A stretch of DNA of 64,000 nucleotides from Adenanthera pavonina (GCA_026686845.1 JAIVEN010000010.1:31160001-31224000), one strand, 5' to 3'; positions 1-12,083 are shown, counted from the first letter of the stretch. The notes: generated by a model not told the origin, from the letters alone. Numbers and translations are program-made.

Positions 1-739
1 AAACTTAAATTTTTTCTCAAATATTTGATTACATAAATAAATTGTCATTTATGTAGTAAGCTGAAGGTGAGGATATGGATAGTGATAGGGTTCAATGACC
101 CTCCAAACAAAACCCCGAAAAAAATATTTATATTTGTTTAAGTAACAAAATAATCTCTTAAATATTACAAAAATATTTACATCCAAAGAATTAATAAATT
201 AATGATTTAAAATATTCTCATAACATAAAAAAATCACTTCTATTATTTGGTGAGCACTAAAGGTATATTACCTTGTAATAATCAATTTTAATATAAATAG
301 CCTGAACTAAAATAATTTAAACTGAATTGAGTTAATTTAAAATTAGTGATTCAAAGCAACGGCCATTAGGTTGAATGATAAGAAACCTAATACCCCTTAA
401 GTAGAATCTTAAATTTGAGCATTGCAAATGAAAGATCATACATTGGAAGAGTTATTCTTATTTGGACTTGACAATATTTGAATATGACCTAATTAGAAAA
501 TTATGTATAAAAAAATCAATGGTGTAATTTATTTTTGTTCTAAAATCAATCGGCCAATACCCTAGGTAACATTAACATAAAGCTTCAAAGAAATTGACTA
601 GTGAATTTTGTTTTCGTTATGTTCTCCAACTGAAAGCAGAAGTGTGTGAATTGGGGTTGATCCTTGCCAAAAACAATTCTAGATAATAATAACGAAAATA
701 ATGATAAACAAACTTGTATTTTTTCTGTGTTTTTTCTTT
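1..739. other. AT-rich intergenic stretch, nothing recognised
   Basis: No long open frame, splice-framed exon, RNA gene or clear repeat boundary was seen. The base composition matches the surrounding intergenic DNA. Confidence 0.5.
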
Positions 740-849
740 TTATCCCCCATTTCCATTCTTCCTATCAAAATAAATTGACTTGACTTGTGGAAATTTCATC
801 ATTTTCAATTTAATTATTATGATAACCATGTATATGCATGTTTGAATTG

Positions 850-1012
850 GTCCAAATAAACGAGGAAAACCCTTCTTAGCCGACCTGACTGGAACGTAGA
901 GTTGTTCTTCACCACAAAAAGTGCCAGTACAGATGACCTTGGGGTCCTTCTTCATAATTGACTTCTGTGGATCTAGTTTATTTGCTAAGCAGTCTTTATA
1001 AATCACCTGCAA
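850..1012 (-). other. Unrecognised exon-like segment, copy 1
   Basis: The minus strand has an open stretch with non-repetitive amino-acid composition, including DPKVICTGTFCGEE and LYVPVRSAKKG. A diverged, frame-broken copy lies at about 3,606-3,760. The flanking sequence is also shared: the stretch at 1,036-1,113 resembles 3,799-3,866, and 748-805 resembles 1,931-1,990. I do not recognise the family. It may be one exon of a duplicated gene, or part of an old dispersed repeat that happens to stay open. No matching upstream or downstream exon was found. Confidence 0.25.
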
Positions 1013-1497
1013 ACCAAACTACAAACCTCAAACTTAGATTTAGGTCTAAATTTAAAATATAATTTAATACATCAACCTTGAATATTCGTCGGCTTCGATC
1101 TGTGATGTGTACATTAACTCATAAGCCTCAAACATAAAGCACCTAATTAAAAGGCAAATTGACTTGACTAATGAAAATTCCACGGAGTAGATTATCAACG
1201 ACCATAAATCTTAGGGCCTGTTCATTTTGTTTACAAATCCCCATATAAAGATAATTAACTTCACATCTATTAACTTGGCACATTTAGTTAGACATAATAT
1301 CAATAATGATGATTACATATGTAATGCTGATTACTTATATATAATCTCCATTACATGGTTTTAATCCTAATAAAAAATCCAAACTACCCTTAACAGTAAT
1401 AAAAATAACAACTCCTTCCCATCTCCATCTCCACCAATCTTCCCACTCCATCTCCACAAGCGACTTGGACCATCATCACCAACAATGCCATCTTCAA

Positions 1498-1715
1498 CCT
1501 TCAAGTTTCAATTATCAATCATCCCTAAATTCCTAGTGTTTGTTACATTGGAATGATTTTTTATAGAATGGAAATGGGTACATGAAAAGGAATGGGAATG
1601 AGCTTTAAAAGCATGTTTAGTATAAAAAAAAAAAATTAATGGAATCAGAATGAAAACTTCGTTTGGTATGTATATTTTAATGATGAAATGACATACTTAA
1701 AATAGCAAAGACCAA
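1498..1715. repeat. Direct repeat A, copy 1
   Basis: About 215 bp that recurs, diverged and with small indels, at 2,056-2,262. Both copies contain the shared core ATGATTTTTTATAGAATGG followed by AATGGGA-type runs. Such AATGGGA/TTCCCATT runs are common near the ends of plant non-autonomous DNA elements, so this is probably TE-derived. Confidence 0.5.
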
Positions 1716-2055
1716 ACTATCTTTATTAAATAAAATTGTAAAATTCATTTAAAAAAAAAAGACCATACGATTAAAAAACTTTAATTTTACAATATTATTT
1801 ACTACACATTAAAAAGAACATACCATTAACTAACCAAAAAAATTAACTTTTTTGGTTAGTTAATTTATTTGTGTTCAGATAAAATTTTAAAATTTTTATA
1901 ATTCAACTGAAATTATTTTCCCTTACATTCTAATTTTTTGTTCACCATTCTCCATTCTTCCTGTCAAAACAAATTGACTTGACTCATGGAAATTTCATCA
2001 TTTCAAATTTAAGCATCTGTGTGAATTTATGTGGTCGAGTGTGAGCATGTCTTTC

Positions 2056-2262
2056 GAGTTTCAATTATCAGTCACCCCTAAATTCCTAATGTTTGTTACT
2101 TGGGATGATTTTTTATAGAATGGGAATGGATGAAAAGGAATAGGAATGAGTTTTAAAAATATGTTTAGTGTAACTGAAAAAAATTTAATGAAATCCGAAT
2201 GAAAATTTTGTTTGATATATGCATTTCAATGATAGAATGAAAGACTTAAAGTAGCAAAAGAC
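2056..2262. repeat. Direct repeat A, copy 2
   Basis: Second copy of the repeat at 1,498-1,715. It is followed by a purine-rich GAGA/GATGAG segment (about 2,500-2,770) whose minus strand stays open only because its composition is low in complexity. Confidence 0.5.
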
Positions 2263-2784
2263 CAAAAAAAAAAAAAGAACACACAAAGCTTTGCCTTCGA
2301 TGGATCTTGCACCATATCTTCCCTCCTTGTATACAACCTCCGTCATCGAACCATAGTGCTCCACCAGTGAGCGTTATGGTAGGATGATAACTGCAACCAC
2401 TACTTCACCAGCACCTTCATCATCACGGTGATCACCCAGATTTGCTCATGGAGGATGAGGGAAGATGAGGCGAAACTTGCTTGGATATGCTCAATGTCAA
2501 GGGTGGATGAGAGAGAGGGAAACAAAGGATGAGAAAGAGAGAGAGAGTGATGGAGGATGGAGGGAGAAGGAATGATGATGGTAGATGGATTTGTGTTCGG
2601 TGTTGAGGGACAGTGTTTGGAGGGAGTCAATGTCGGAGATTTGCAGAGAGGAGCAACAGTGAGAGGCCGACGATGAAAGGAGGGTGTTGTCAGAGATCGG
2701 GAGGGAGGAGTGATGGCGAGAGGTTGACGATGGAGGGAGGCTGACGATGAACCTGAGGATGAGGGATTATGGAAATTCATATAA

Positions 2785-3019
2785 TATTTGAGGATATTTT
2801 GGTCATAAAAAATATGATTCCCAAGAGCTAGAAAAATTCCTTTAACCCCTTGAGGGAAAGCAACTTCCAATGTATAATGGAAAATTAGGATTCCTAGGAA
2901 GCTTGTTTTTACATATCAAAATAAGTATTTTACTCATTCCTTCTCCCTTTCCTTTTCTAAAACCCAAATTCCTATGTATCAAATAAGTTCTAAGGATTCT
3001 ATGTGTAAGGATAAGGATA
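2785..3019. repeat. Near-tandem repeat B, copy 1
   Basis: About 235 bp repeated almost head-to-tail at 3,024-3,256. Shared blocks include GGAAAGCAACTTCCAATGT and TATTTTACTCATTCCTTCTC. Each copy ends near CCTATGTAYYAAAYAAGTTCT, which reads in reverse as AGAACTTGTTTAGTACATAGG. That resembles the terminal sequence of hAT-like MITEs. Confidence 0.6.
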
Positions 3020-3023
3020 ATAT

Positions 3024-3256
3024 TTGAGAGTATTTTAGTCATAAAAAATATGATTCACAGGAGCTAGAAAAATTCCCTTGACCCCTTGAAGGAAAGCAAC
3101 TTCCAATGTGAAATGGAAAATTAGGATTTCTAGGAAGTTTGTTTCTACATACCAAACCAAGTATTTTACTCATTCCTTCTCCATTTCCTTTTCTCAAACC
3201 CAAATTCCTATGTACTAAACAAGTTCTGATGGTTCGTGTGTAAGGACAAGGAGAAT
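3024..3256. repeat. Near-tandem repeat B, copy 2
   Basis: Second copy of the 235-bp unit starting at 2,785, separated from it by only a few bases. The copies differ by scattered substitutions, so the duplication is not recent. Confidence 0.6.
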
Positions 3257-3605
3257 GATTCTTATGGAATACTAATGCTGCTAGACTTTCGTTTGATTAT
3301 TATTTCATCTTATTTGAAACATAAGTCATTTTTAACTTATTCACACATATAAAAAAATTGTTAAACTCATTAAATTTGTCTCAAATTTTATTTAATTTCT
3401 AAATTTACCCCTAATTAAATGTAATATTTTTAACCATAATTATATTATTTTTGTTCAACATATTTAATGAGAGATATTTAAGAAAATATTTAATTAATGA
3501 TCTAAACATAAATTATATTTTATACCATAAAAACTTTTCTCTGGTCAGCTTATATTTGAGACAGGATATGGGGTGTGGTATAACCATAATGCAAGCTACA
3601 TGTAG

Positions 3606-3760
3606 GAGGACTTGGTCCAAGGAAAATGAAACCATTTGTGGCTCACGAGCTGACTAGAACGTATCCACGTAGAGATGTTCAGTCACTACAAATAGTGCCA
3701 TTACAGACAGACGACGATCTTGGGGTCCTTCATATATAATTGACACCTGTAGTTTTCCTA
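3606..3760 (-). other. Degenerate second copy of the exon-like segment at 850-1,012
   Basis: Minus-strand sequence aligns with the segment at 850-1,012 (shared AAGGACCCCAAG, TGGCAC and CTCTACGT blocks). Small indels and a stop break the frame. If copy 1 is a real exon, this one is a relic. Confidence 0.3.
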
Positions 3761-4170
3761 TCTTGATATTTCCTCAGTTTTACCACAATTTCCTATGAAA
3801 TGTAATGCATCAACGTTCAATCTTCGCCACCTTCTGTGATGTGTCACGGTTGAAAATTCCATTACTTTGAATATTCTCGAGTCAATTTAATGGCCGTTGA
3901 TCCTTATCGGGAAAAAGTTCAGATTTTTGTTCTTGTGCATCTAGTCTGGCTAGAAGAGTTTATAACAATTGGAAGCTAAATGTTTGGTCATATCAACTAC
4001 CTTTATTCTTACCATGTAACAAAGAAAATAATTAAATTGGCGTGTTTTTTCAGTTACTATAAAAATATCATACTTCTTTAAAGACAAGTGTGTGCGAATG
4101 CGTGTCACAAGCATGCATGCATTTTTGGGCAAAAAAAAAAGAAGGGCATGCATGCATTACTTTGACTTAG

Positions 4171-4512
4171 AGCCTGTTTGGATTGCCAAAAATAAACACT
4201 TACGGGCTCCATAAGTGCTTATGTGGTGGAGTTGGCAAACAGAAACAGCTTTTCAATAAGCACTTATACCTCAAATAAGTGCTTATGGAAGAAGTTGATT
4301 TTTTCAACTTATGATAATCACTTATTCTCCCATAATCACTTATTTCATTTTTCCTTCTTACTATCCACCCAATAATCATTTAAACCTCAATATCCAAACA
4401 CATTTCTTTTCTCAAAATCACTTATGAGGTAAAAATATCCAAACACAAATTACTTTTGACATAATCACTTATTCTCATAATCACTTATACATAATCTAAT
4501 CCAAACATATCT
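4171..4512. mobile_element. MITE-like element with hAT-like ends
   Basis: Starts AGCCTGTTTGGATTG and ends ...AATCCAAACATATCT, so the two ends are imperfect inverted repeats (GTTTGGATT core). The interior carries several ATAATCACTTATT motifs in both orientations. At about 340 bp with no coding capacity it fits a non-autonomous DNA transposon. I could not fix a target-site duplication. Confidence 0.55.
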
Positions 4513-4683
4513 TTAATCCATGAAAATGGAGAATCCATTTTTGTGTCGCAACAAAATAGATGATACATGAATGTACTCCTCGGACTGTAGCATAAGCATT
4601 GGATCACAGTATTAGGGCATTACATATGTCCAAGGCCCAATAGTACGTCAGGCCCAATCCATTGCCATATTCTGCCTCTGATG

Positions 4684-4990
4684 TATCGAATGACCTTTTG
4701 GGGAAAAATTTGACCAAGCCAAACCAATCCAATCAGTTTGGCTTTTTCTACAGCCTTGCGAGTTTAGAAGATAATCAGTTTAATTCAATTCAATAATTGA
4801 TTTGGTTCAAGTTTGATTCATATTTTATAATTTTTTTTATAAAATAGTATCATTATTCAAAAATTAAATTAAATAGGTTATATATACATATTATGAACAT
4901 AAATTATATCTAAATAATTTATTAACAATATGCTTTATGGACATCTATATTCTAATAATGATATTTATACCATCAAATTAAAGTTCTAAG
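4684..4990. repeat. Dispersed repeat shared with 53,850-54,520
   Basis: The stretch 4,818-4,930 aligns with 53,990-54,110 (shared CAAAAATTAAATTAAAT and AAATTATATCTAAATA blocks). Both begin with CCAAACCAATC-type motifs. The element class is unclear and no terminal structure was resolved. Confidence 0.45.
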
Positions 4991-5405
4991 TTTCTCAAAA
5001 ATTACTAAAATAGAATCATTGACTTCAAGAAGAGCTTGATTGACATTGAGAAAGATAATGGCATAATGCACAGCACTGCAAGGATGAATTTTAAACCTTT
5101 TTTTAAACCAAAGGATGAATTTTAGACTTTGATTAATTTATTTTTCACCCTTCGTCCAAAAAAATCATTTCTTTTTAAAGAAATAAAAATAGCACTTTCA
5201 TTATTAATTTATATTTTTCGTTACTTAATTATCAGTTATTACATATATTTTTGTCACGTTGCAGGTAAATATTGGGAGCATATATTTCTGTTATTTTGTT
5301 AACCTTCGACTATTTACCCTATAAATATACATGGATATGCAAATGCAGTGGTTGTCCTACCTTGGAGGCGGGAGGGTCCCTCGCCCCCTTAATCTCTAGG
5401 CCTTT

Positions 5406-5437
<32 letters not shown>

Positions 5438-7716
5438 ATTAACTGCACACACATAAACACAGTAATATATTATCTTTGACACCTCCCTCTCCCTTCACAT
5501 CGATACCCCTCACTTTATATATATTATATATATATAAAATATACATTACACATACACAATAAATAGTTATATAATATATTATTTATATATTTAAAAAGAA
5601 ATAAAATATATTTTATTAGTATATTAAAATATTTCTGTTATTAACTAATATTAACTTTTCATTAAAAAATATACTCAATATATATATTGTACATGTTAAT
5701 CCATTTTTGTATGGAATTGTTTAGATTTAGTTATCATATAAATACATTCGCATAAATACAGATGTAATTTTGTTATTTAATTTACATATAATATAATACT
5801 AATTAAGAGTTGTTTAAGTATGTTAAACATATAATTTTTAAATTATCTATATATTGATTTATTTTTATAAAATTTAAGGATTTATCCTAATTTTTTGTTC
5901 AAATTATCATTGTGCAACATCATATAAATATATTGAAAATACAAGCTTTTAATATATATTTTTTGATTTGTCCTTGAAATTAATATATTACATAAATGAT
6001 TCCACTGTGTATATTCTCTAAAACATTAAAACATTATATGATTATACATAATTTATCATTTCATACTTTTTTAAGTAACAAATTTATTTTGAAATGCTAA
6101 TTATAATAAATATTAAAAAATTAAATTAATAATGCAAAAGATATAATATTTTTAAAAATCTCCCCCCCCCCCAAATAATGTCTGGGCTGCATCTACCCCT
6201 GTACATGTTAGTCTCTCATAATTCGCCATGTAAACAGGGGATTTGTTATCTTATAGTTATCACATAAACAAATCGCTTGTTTATCATGTTTGTCTTTATC
6301 CTTTTTGAAGATACACTTTCCAGAAAAAAGAAAGGCAAACCACCTTTAGCACACTTCATGATCTCTATAGTATGGTATGGTAATGAATCCTTTGTTAGAA
6401 ATAGTAATTGAAAACAACCGGTGTCCAAAAATGTATAATAACACACTATCCTTAAGATGTTATTCACCTTCACTAGGTTTACTGTAAGGATCCACCGAAT
6501 CACCCATAGAAATTAATCTAAGCACTAAAGGTATCTGACAATAACTTCAGATATTTTGAAACACAGAATGAAATAGAGAGATTGTAAGTAAGAGGAGAGA
6601 ACGTAAGGGATTCTTTCAGTCTCTGGTCTGACCCTTATATAATAGTAGAAAAAAGAAACGTTGTTGATAAACCAGTCTATTTCTAAATGTTGTAATTGAA
6701 ACGTTCAGAATATTAAATAACGTGTTATTTTATAATATTAATGTGTCGTTTCATAACGTTATCATTTAACTGAAAAAATAATTAATTAAATATATTAATC
6801 TTAAATTTATACCAGAGCAGATCTCCACCGTTAAATCAATCCAACGATCACAACGCGCCACCTCAGAGTGCTAAGTGCTTTAAATATTAAATAAATAATA
6901 TTTAAATCTACTTAGCATTTATCTTTCCACAATTATTTTAACATGTATGCGTTGTCTTCTCTCTTTTTTATACATTTCATAAGCTTTAGTTCCATCCAAT
7001 GTAAGACTCAAGTTTTTCAAACTATCTCTAACATCCTTATGTGAATTTAGTTATATTGATAGTCTTTATCTTTTTGCTTCTCCAAATCAACCCCATGGAC
7101 AACAGCAAAAGTATTTGATCAGGGCTATGTTTGGATATATATATATATATATATATATATAACAACTATGACTACAAAAACCAGTTTCCAATTTTCAACC
7201 TCTACCTTGGAGTCCATTATTGGCACACAATGCGATTAGAGAAGGCATCTTCTTTCAGATTCTATGAAATAATAATCCAAGAGGTTCCCACTGGTGGCAT
7301 GGTACAAGTGTGTTTGGTAAACACATGCAGGACAAGGCACACCCTTAATTAACACTTTGGAATTAATTATTCCGCTCCGCTTCCCTTATCTCTTACCGTA
7401 AGATCGGACTCTGGCTAGTACACTGAAACTCTTTCCAGGTAGCTGCTCCTCTATTCTTGAACCAACTTTTACAACTTTATTTATTTTATGCATGGTATTG
7501 AGTATGATATTATTTTCACAACTTACAAATAGTACTTGGAGTAAATTTTATTTTATAATGATATTATATTCATTCTTGTATAATTCAAAAGTTCATAAAA
7601 TTTTTTTGGAGCATTTAAAATTAAAACTTGTTAAAGTGATTCAGAAGTTTGTAATTATAATCTCTTATAATTTTTTTTTTTAAATTGAACTAGTCATTTT
7701 ATTTATATATATATCC
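4991..7716. other. AT-rich intergenic stretch with simple repeats
   Basis: Contains TA-rich runs (about 5,410-5,440 and 5,515-5,540), a C run near 6,163-6,172 and an AT microsatellite at about 7,133-7,160. No coding exon, RNA gene or TE with definable ends was recognised. Confidence 0.45.
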
Positions 7717-7791
7717 ATTAATTTGTAACAGCAAAGTATCTACCAAGTTTAAAGGAAAGTTTCATTGAATTGCTATAAGACCAATGATACT

Positions 7792-9996
7792 CACTACAAA
7801 AAAATAGACTTTCAGTGATGACTTTTGGCAGCGACTAAAAAGATCATCGCTGAAAGTATACTTTCGGCAATGACTAAAGAAAGTCATCATTGAAAGTATA
7901 CTTTCAATGGCAACTGAAAAAGTCGTAATTGAAAATCCGTTTTTCAACAGTGACAAAAAAAGTCATCGCTGAAAATATATTTTTAATAGCGATTGAAAAA
8001 GTCATCACTAAAAGTCCGTCTTTCGACAATGACAAAAAATGTCATCGTTGAAAATAGACTTTTAGCAATGACTTTCATTACCATCGCCAAAAAATAAACT
8101 TTTAGCAATGATTTTTTTTTGTCGCTACTGAAAGTCATACTTTCAGCAACGACATTTACCTTGCATTGCTAAAAGTTTTACTTTCAGTGGCAACATTAAT
8201 ATTGCCACTAAATATAACTTTTAGTGGCAACTTTAGTGTTGTTGCTACTTACTTTCAGCAACGACTTTTTTAATGTCGCCGCTGAAAGTAATACTTTCGG
8301 CGGTGACTTTTTAATGTCACCACCAAAGTTAATTTTTGAAATTTTTACTCTTTTCATTTTAAAAATTAATAAATAATATATTAAAATAATAATTGTGTTA
8401 TATTTATACACTTTTATCATAAGTAATTAGATATTTAATATATATTTTGTATTGTAAATATTATCTAGTATCTTTATTTAAAGATAAAGTATTTTACTAT
8501 TTTTTTATGTAAAATATTCTGAACATTTGGAAAGTGTTTTATCTCTAGCTAAGATTGAATATTTGAAATGTTGAAGATTGAATTCAATCCACATTTATCT
8601 TTACTTTTCCTTACCTTAATTAATGAAATATGTTATTTTTATTAGGTTAATTTAATTTCTAATATATTTAACATATAAATTAATATTAATGTTATTTATT
8701 ACCAATAATAATTTGAATGAAGTAATAATGTATTAAAAAAAATTATTAATAGTTAGTCCAAGAAAATAATCCATCATGCTAGAATTGAGATTCTCAGCCC
8801 AAACTCCTATGGGTGTTGGTAGTGTGAATATTTTTATATAGTATAAAAGTCTAATGAAGTAATGTCATGTAGAGAAAGAATGATTATAGGTTGTTAATCT
8901 ATTTTTCTGAAGAATAAGTAACAACAATATTTAGGAAATAAATATCGGTTAATTCTCTCTTTCTCATCCTCTTACTCTTTTTAATCCTTTTTTTATTATC
9001 TCAATCATAAAATATTGAACTTATTGCATTTACAATATTTATTTTAATGATTTTTTACCAAATTTCTATTATATTATATATATATTAAGCATATATATAA
9101 TATAATTTATTAAATAATATAATATATGATATATATTATATAATATGACATAATGAAAAAATAATATAATATTAATACATATGAATAATAAACATTAGAT
9201 ACATAATTATTACTATTTAAAAATAAAAATAAATTTAAAAGTTGGCTAGGAAAACAAATTTTTTTTACTAAAGGAAAACAAACATATTTATAAGAAAATC
9301 ATTTAAGATTTAAAAATAAAAAATTTTAAATATATATAAATAAAATATTTAATGATATAAATAATTGAAAATAAAATATATGTGTATTTTTTTAATAATA
9401 TATTGATTTATAAATATATATGTGTGTATATTAGTGTGTAGATAAATAATATATTTAATATTTTATATAAAGATTGTAGATATATTTCAACACAATTGGC
9501 AAGAGAGTAAACACAAAGGCATTACAAGCAAGAGATCATGGGTTCGAATCTAGGTGAATGCACATTTGAAACAAATATATGATATGGCGGTGGGGGTGAC
9601 GTGGGGTGGTGGCGTGGTGTGGTTCCGTGGTGACGTGGTGTGGCTATTGGTGATGTGGTGATGGTCTGGCCAACAGACTTTTGGCGATGACTAACCAAAT
9701 GACACTTTTGGTGACGACTAGACGTCGTCGCCAAATAACAAATTTTCAACTGCGACTAAATGTTGTCGCCAAATGACAAACTTTTGAGGCAACAATTTAT
9801 ATTTTTTGCGACAACTCTCTTTGCCATCAAATGTCTACTTTTGGCGGCGACGTTTATCATCGCCAAACTTTCGACAACAAGGTTTGTGACGGCGACATGG
9901 CAGCGACATAAATGTCATCGCTGAAAACTTTTGGCGACAACATTTCATCTTTCAGCAATGATTTTATCCCTGCGAAAAGTTAAATTTTTTGTAGTG
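7792..9996. mobile_element. Non-autonomous CACTA element 1
   Basis: The ends are inverted repeats: CACTACAAAAAAAT on the left and ATTTTTTGTAGTG on the right. TACT directly flanks both ends (7,788-7,791 and 9,997-10,000), and removing the element plus one TACT restores the interrupted LINE reading frame. About 550 bp at the left and 340 bp at the right are dense arrays of diverged subterminal motifs (ACTTTCAGCGATGACTTTT and its complement), typical of CACTA ends. The middle is AT-rich with no transposase. CACTA target duplications are usually 2-3 bp, so four shared bases may include a chance match. Confidence 0.85.
9490..9562 (+). other. tRNA-like Pol III promoter motif (possible SINE head)
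   Basis: GGTTCGAATCT at about 9,540-9,550 matches the tRNA B-box consensus closely. AATTGGCAAGAGAGTAA about 35 bp upstream is a weak A-box match. No cloverleaf acceptor stem could be paired, so this is not called a tRNA. It lies inside CACTA element 1, just before a G-rich GGTGACGTGGTG segment. Confidence 0.3.
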
Positions 9997-10407
9997 TACT
10001 ATATGGTTGTGAACGTTGAACTTTGAAGGAATAATAAAAGTATAAGATGTGGGTAGTAAAAATAATAATGTTAAGATAGATGTGTAGTTATATAAGAAAA
10101 AGACGAGATACAAAATGATTATATATGATAAAAAGTTGGAATAGCATTTGTAAAAAAGAAAATGGTATTAAAGTAGTTTGAATATGTACAAAGAAAATTA
10201 CTAAAGAAGCCAACAAGAAGAGTTCATTAGATGGATTTTAGCCTTATAGAAATATGCAAAGGAAGACCAAAATTAAAAGACTCTTAGAGAAGTTCTAAGG
10301 TTGAATATTTTGTTATTTATTTGAAGATATGATTTTTCATAGAGACAAATGGTGCTGTGAAATCTATGTAGCTAACCTCACTTAGTGAGATAAGATTAAC
10401 GTTGCTA

Positions 10408-10569
10408 CTATATATATATATTGACACACCATTAATTTCACAATGAATTCACTATTCACAGTAAGCAACCTCAATTATGCAATTTTTTTTAATAAAATAA
10501 AAATTACTCGAGTCTAATAACATGTTTAATGCATGATACATATTACAAAAATCTTGTATAAATCAAAAG
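10408..10569. other. Short AT-rich spacer
   Basis: Between the LINE end and the MITE. Nothing recognised. Confidence 0.4.
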
Positions 10570-10755
10570 CTAGGCTAAGTTTGGTCGATAGGATATGAAT
10601 TCCATAAAAAGGAGAAAAAAAGAGAAATCATTGTGTAATATGTTTGGTATATATAATTCAAATTTTTTAAAGACCAAAAATAATTTTTGAAGAAAACCTC
10701 TTCCTCCTTTTTTATTTCCTTAAAAAGTGACTCATTCTACCAAACATAGCCCTAG
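10570..10755. mobile_element. 186-bp MITE-like element
   Basis: Left end CTAGGCTAAGTTTGGT and the reverse complement of the right end CTAGGGCTATGTTTGGT are imperfect inverted repeats. The size and GTTTGGT ends fit hAT-like MITEs. There is no coding content. Confidence 0.6.
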
Positions 10756-11108
10756 ATTAATTGATACATATATTAAACATGAAAAAAATTAATAAAATTA
10801 TTAAAAAAAATAATCTTTTGATAGTTATGCTTACCTCCAATTTCAAATTGGTCCTTGTGTGTGTGTATATATATTTTTTAAGTTACTCCATACACTTCAC
10901 TAATTACTAACATGCAATACTAAAAATTTTAATTTTTTTTAAATGAATGGAAGAATTATTTTTCAAAATTACTTGTTATATTACTATATTAATATAATAT
11001 ATTTTGATAATTTGAATCTCTCTAGTCTCTTCAAACTTGAGATTAATAATTTGCTTAATTAAATGTTTTTCGGGTGATGGTTTTGCTTAATTGTTTTTGA
11101 ACATGCAG

Positions 11109-11543
11109 GTACAAGGACAATGTGTATGACCGTCTTTGGCTTATAAATGATGGAGTCTGTATGGTTCCCATAAAAACAAGGGCACTAATGAAGCCAGAAG
11201 ACACCGCATATGAGTTGCCATCAAAAGTATTACACAGTGCAGTGCAGCCTATGGACCAAGGCTTAGTTTCGAATTGGAGTGATGATATATCCAAACAATA
11301 TTATTTTTTTCTTCACTTTGCTGAAATTCAAAAGCTTCCTTATGGCCACAAGAGGATTATTAGTGTCACTTTTTATGATGAAAATTCCTTCTCTCAACAA
11401 CTTACTCTTGAATACTTGAAGACTGTCACCATAAGTACCAACCTAACTAAACGTTATCTCAAATCTACAACCTACAAATTCCCTTATGTTTCTCTCCCTT
11501 TAGTTGTCTACAATGGTAGCAAACTTGCAAAATACATTTTGTA
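11109..11543 (+). pseudogene. Malectin-like ectodomain exon (partial)
   Basis: Acceptor CATGCAG precedes a frame beginning YKDNVYDRLW and continuing through FLHFAEIQKL, both hallmarks of the malectin-like domain in LRR receptor kinases. About 143 residues stay open to a TAG at 11,542-11,544. That TAG overlaps the acceptor AG of the following LRR exon, so the intron normally found here looks lost or the donor has decayed. It is the best-preserved part of the pseudogene. Confidence 0.75.
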
Positions 11544-11853
11544 GGAACTTGAGTTCAAGCAAACTCACAGGACCAATAGCTACATCGTTCGCCGGTTTGG
11601 AAAAATTGGAGTCCTTGTAAGTTGTTTACATGAGATAGGTTGTGAGCATTCATATATTATTATTGAGCATTTGTTATATATTATGAACAACACTAATCTC
11701 TTGTTTATAGGGATTTGTCGAACAATGAATTGACTGGACAACTACCAGAATTTCCCTAATGCTTCCTAATTTGAAATTCATGTAAGACCATAAAATTATT
11801 GCATACTACAGCTTTTCATGGTCAAATTGTAATTTCGTGTATCTCAAAATTCT
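11538..11853 (+). repeat. 315-bp direct repeat, left copy (two LRR exons plus intron)
   Basis: Near-identical to 15,725-16,041, with roughly ten substitutions seen by eye. It contains LRR exon 1 (72 bp), its 94-bp intron, LRR exon 2 (71 bp) and part of the next intron. The repeat is far too long for a target-site duplication. Confidence 0.9.
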
Positions 11854-12055
11854 TGGCATGGAAGCCGAAGGAAATACTCTTCAGAGTAAGAAAATTCTTC
11901 TTTGTTGATGTTCTGTCGAAGTAAGCAAAATGGATCTCCTATTTATACTAGTTCACGGAGTCCATACAGCAATTAAGAGTATTAACTGGCGTGGAGGGAG
12001 TTACAAAAAAGAACTGGAAGGTTACAACATTAAAAGGGAAGTTATACGGCTAATT
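11854..12055 (-). promoter_or_regulatory. Partial 3' LTR of the gypsy fragment with TATA box
   Basis: Lies just beyond the end of pol on the minus strand. The reverse strand of 11,939-11,947 reads TATAAATAG, as in LTR promoters. The LTR is cut at 11,853/11,854 and no second LTR exists in the window. Confidence 0.5.
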
Positions 12056-12083
12056 ATGGAGGATAGGGAGGTTATGAGTTTTA

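Larger units (their letters stand above)
7717..10407 (+). mobile_element. RTE-type LINE 3' remnant, split by a CACTA element
   Basis: The sequence just before 7,792 and just after 9,996 is one interrupted LINE C-terminus. Joined across the insertion it reads ..RPMILYGCER.., the same segment seen in the second RTE copy near 45,510-45,540. The right part then follows that copy through the region equivalent to 45,560-45,930. It ends at the CACTTAGTGAGATAAG tail motif (about 10,378-10,393), the counterpart of CATTTAATGGGATAAGG in the other copy. Only the 3' part of the reverse-transcriptase ORF remains, with many stops. Confidence 0.7.

Noticed and set aside
1216..1570. GGGCCTGTTCATTTTGTTTAC as a MITE start
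   Set aside because: No matching inverted end could be placed with confidence.
2400..2870. 156-codon minus-strand open stretch rich in Ser/Pro/His
   Set aside because: Reflects low-complexity GAGGGAGG/GATGAG DNA; no domain, no splice context, and overlaps repeats.
7792..8345. CRISPR-like regular repeats
   Set aside because: Units are diverged, alternate in orientation and end in CACTA inverted repeats; this is a plant transposon end.
9490..9562. Functional tRNA gene
   Set aside because: B box present but no acceptor stem or proper anticodon arm could be drawn.
11122..11544. Possible short intact malectin-like gene
   Set aside because: Start Met is inside the domain, no signal peptide, and downstream receptor exons are broken; best seen as part of the pseudogene.
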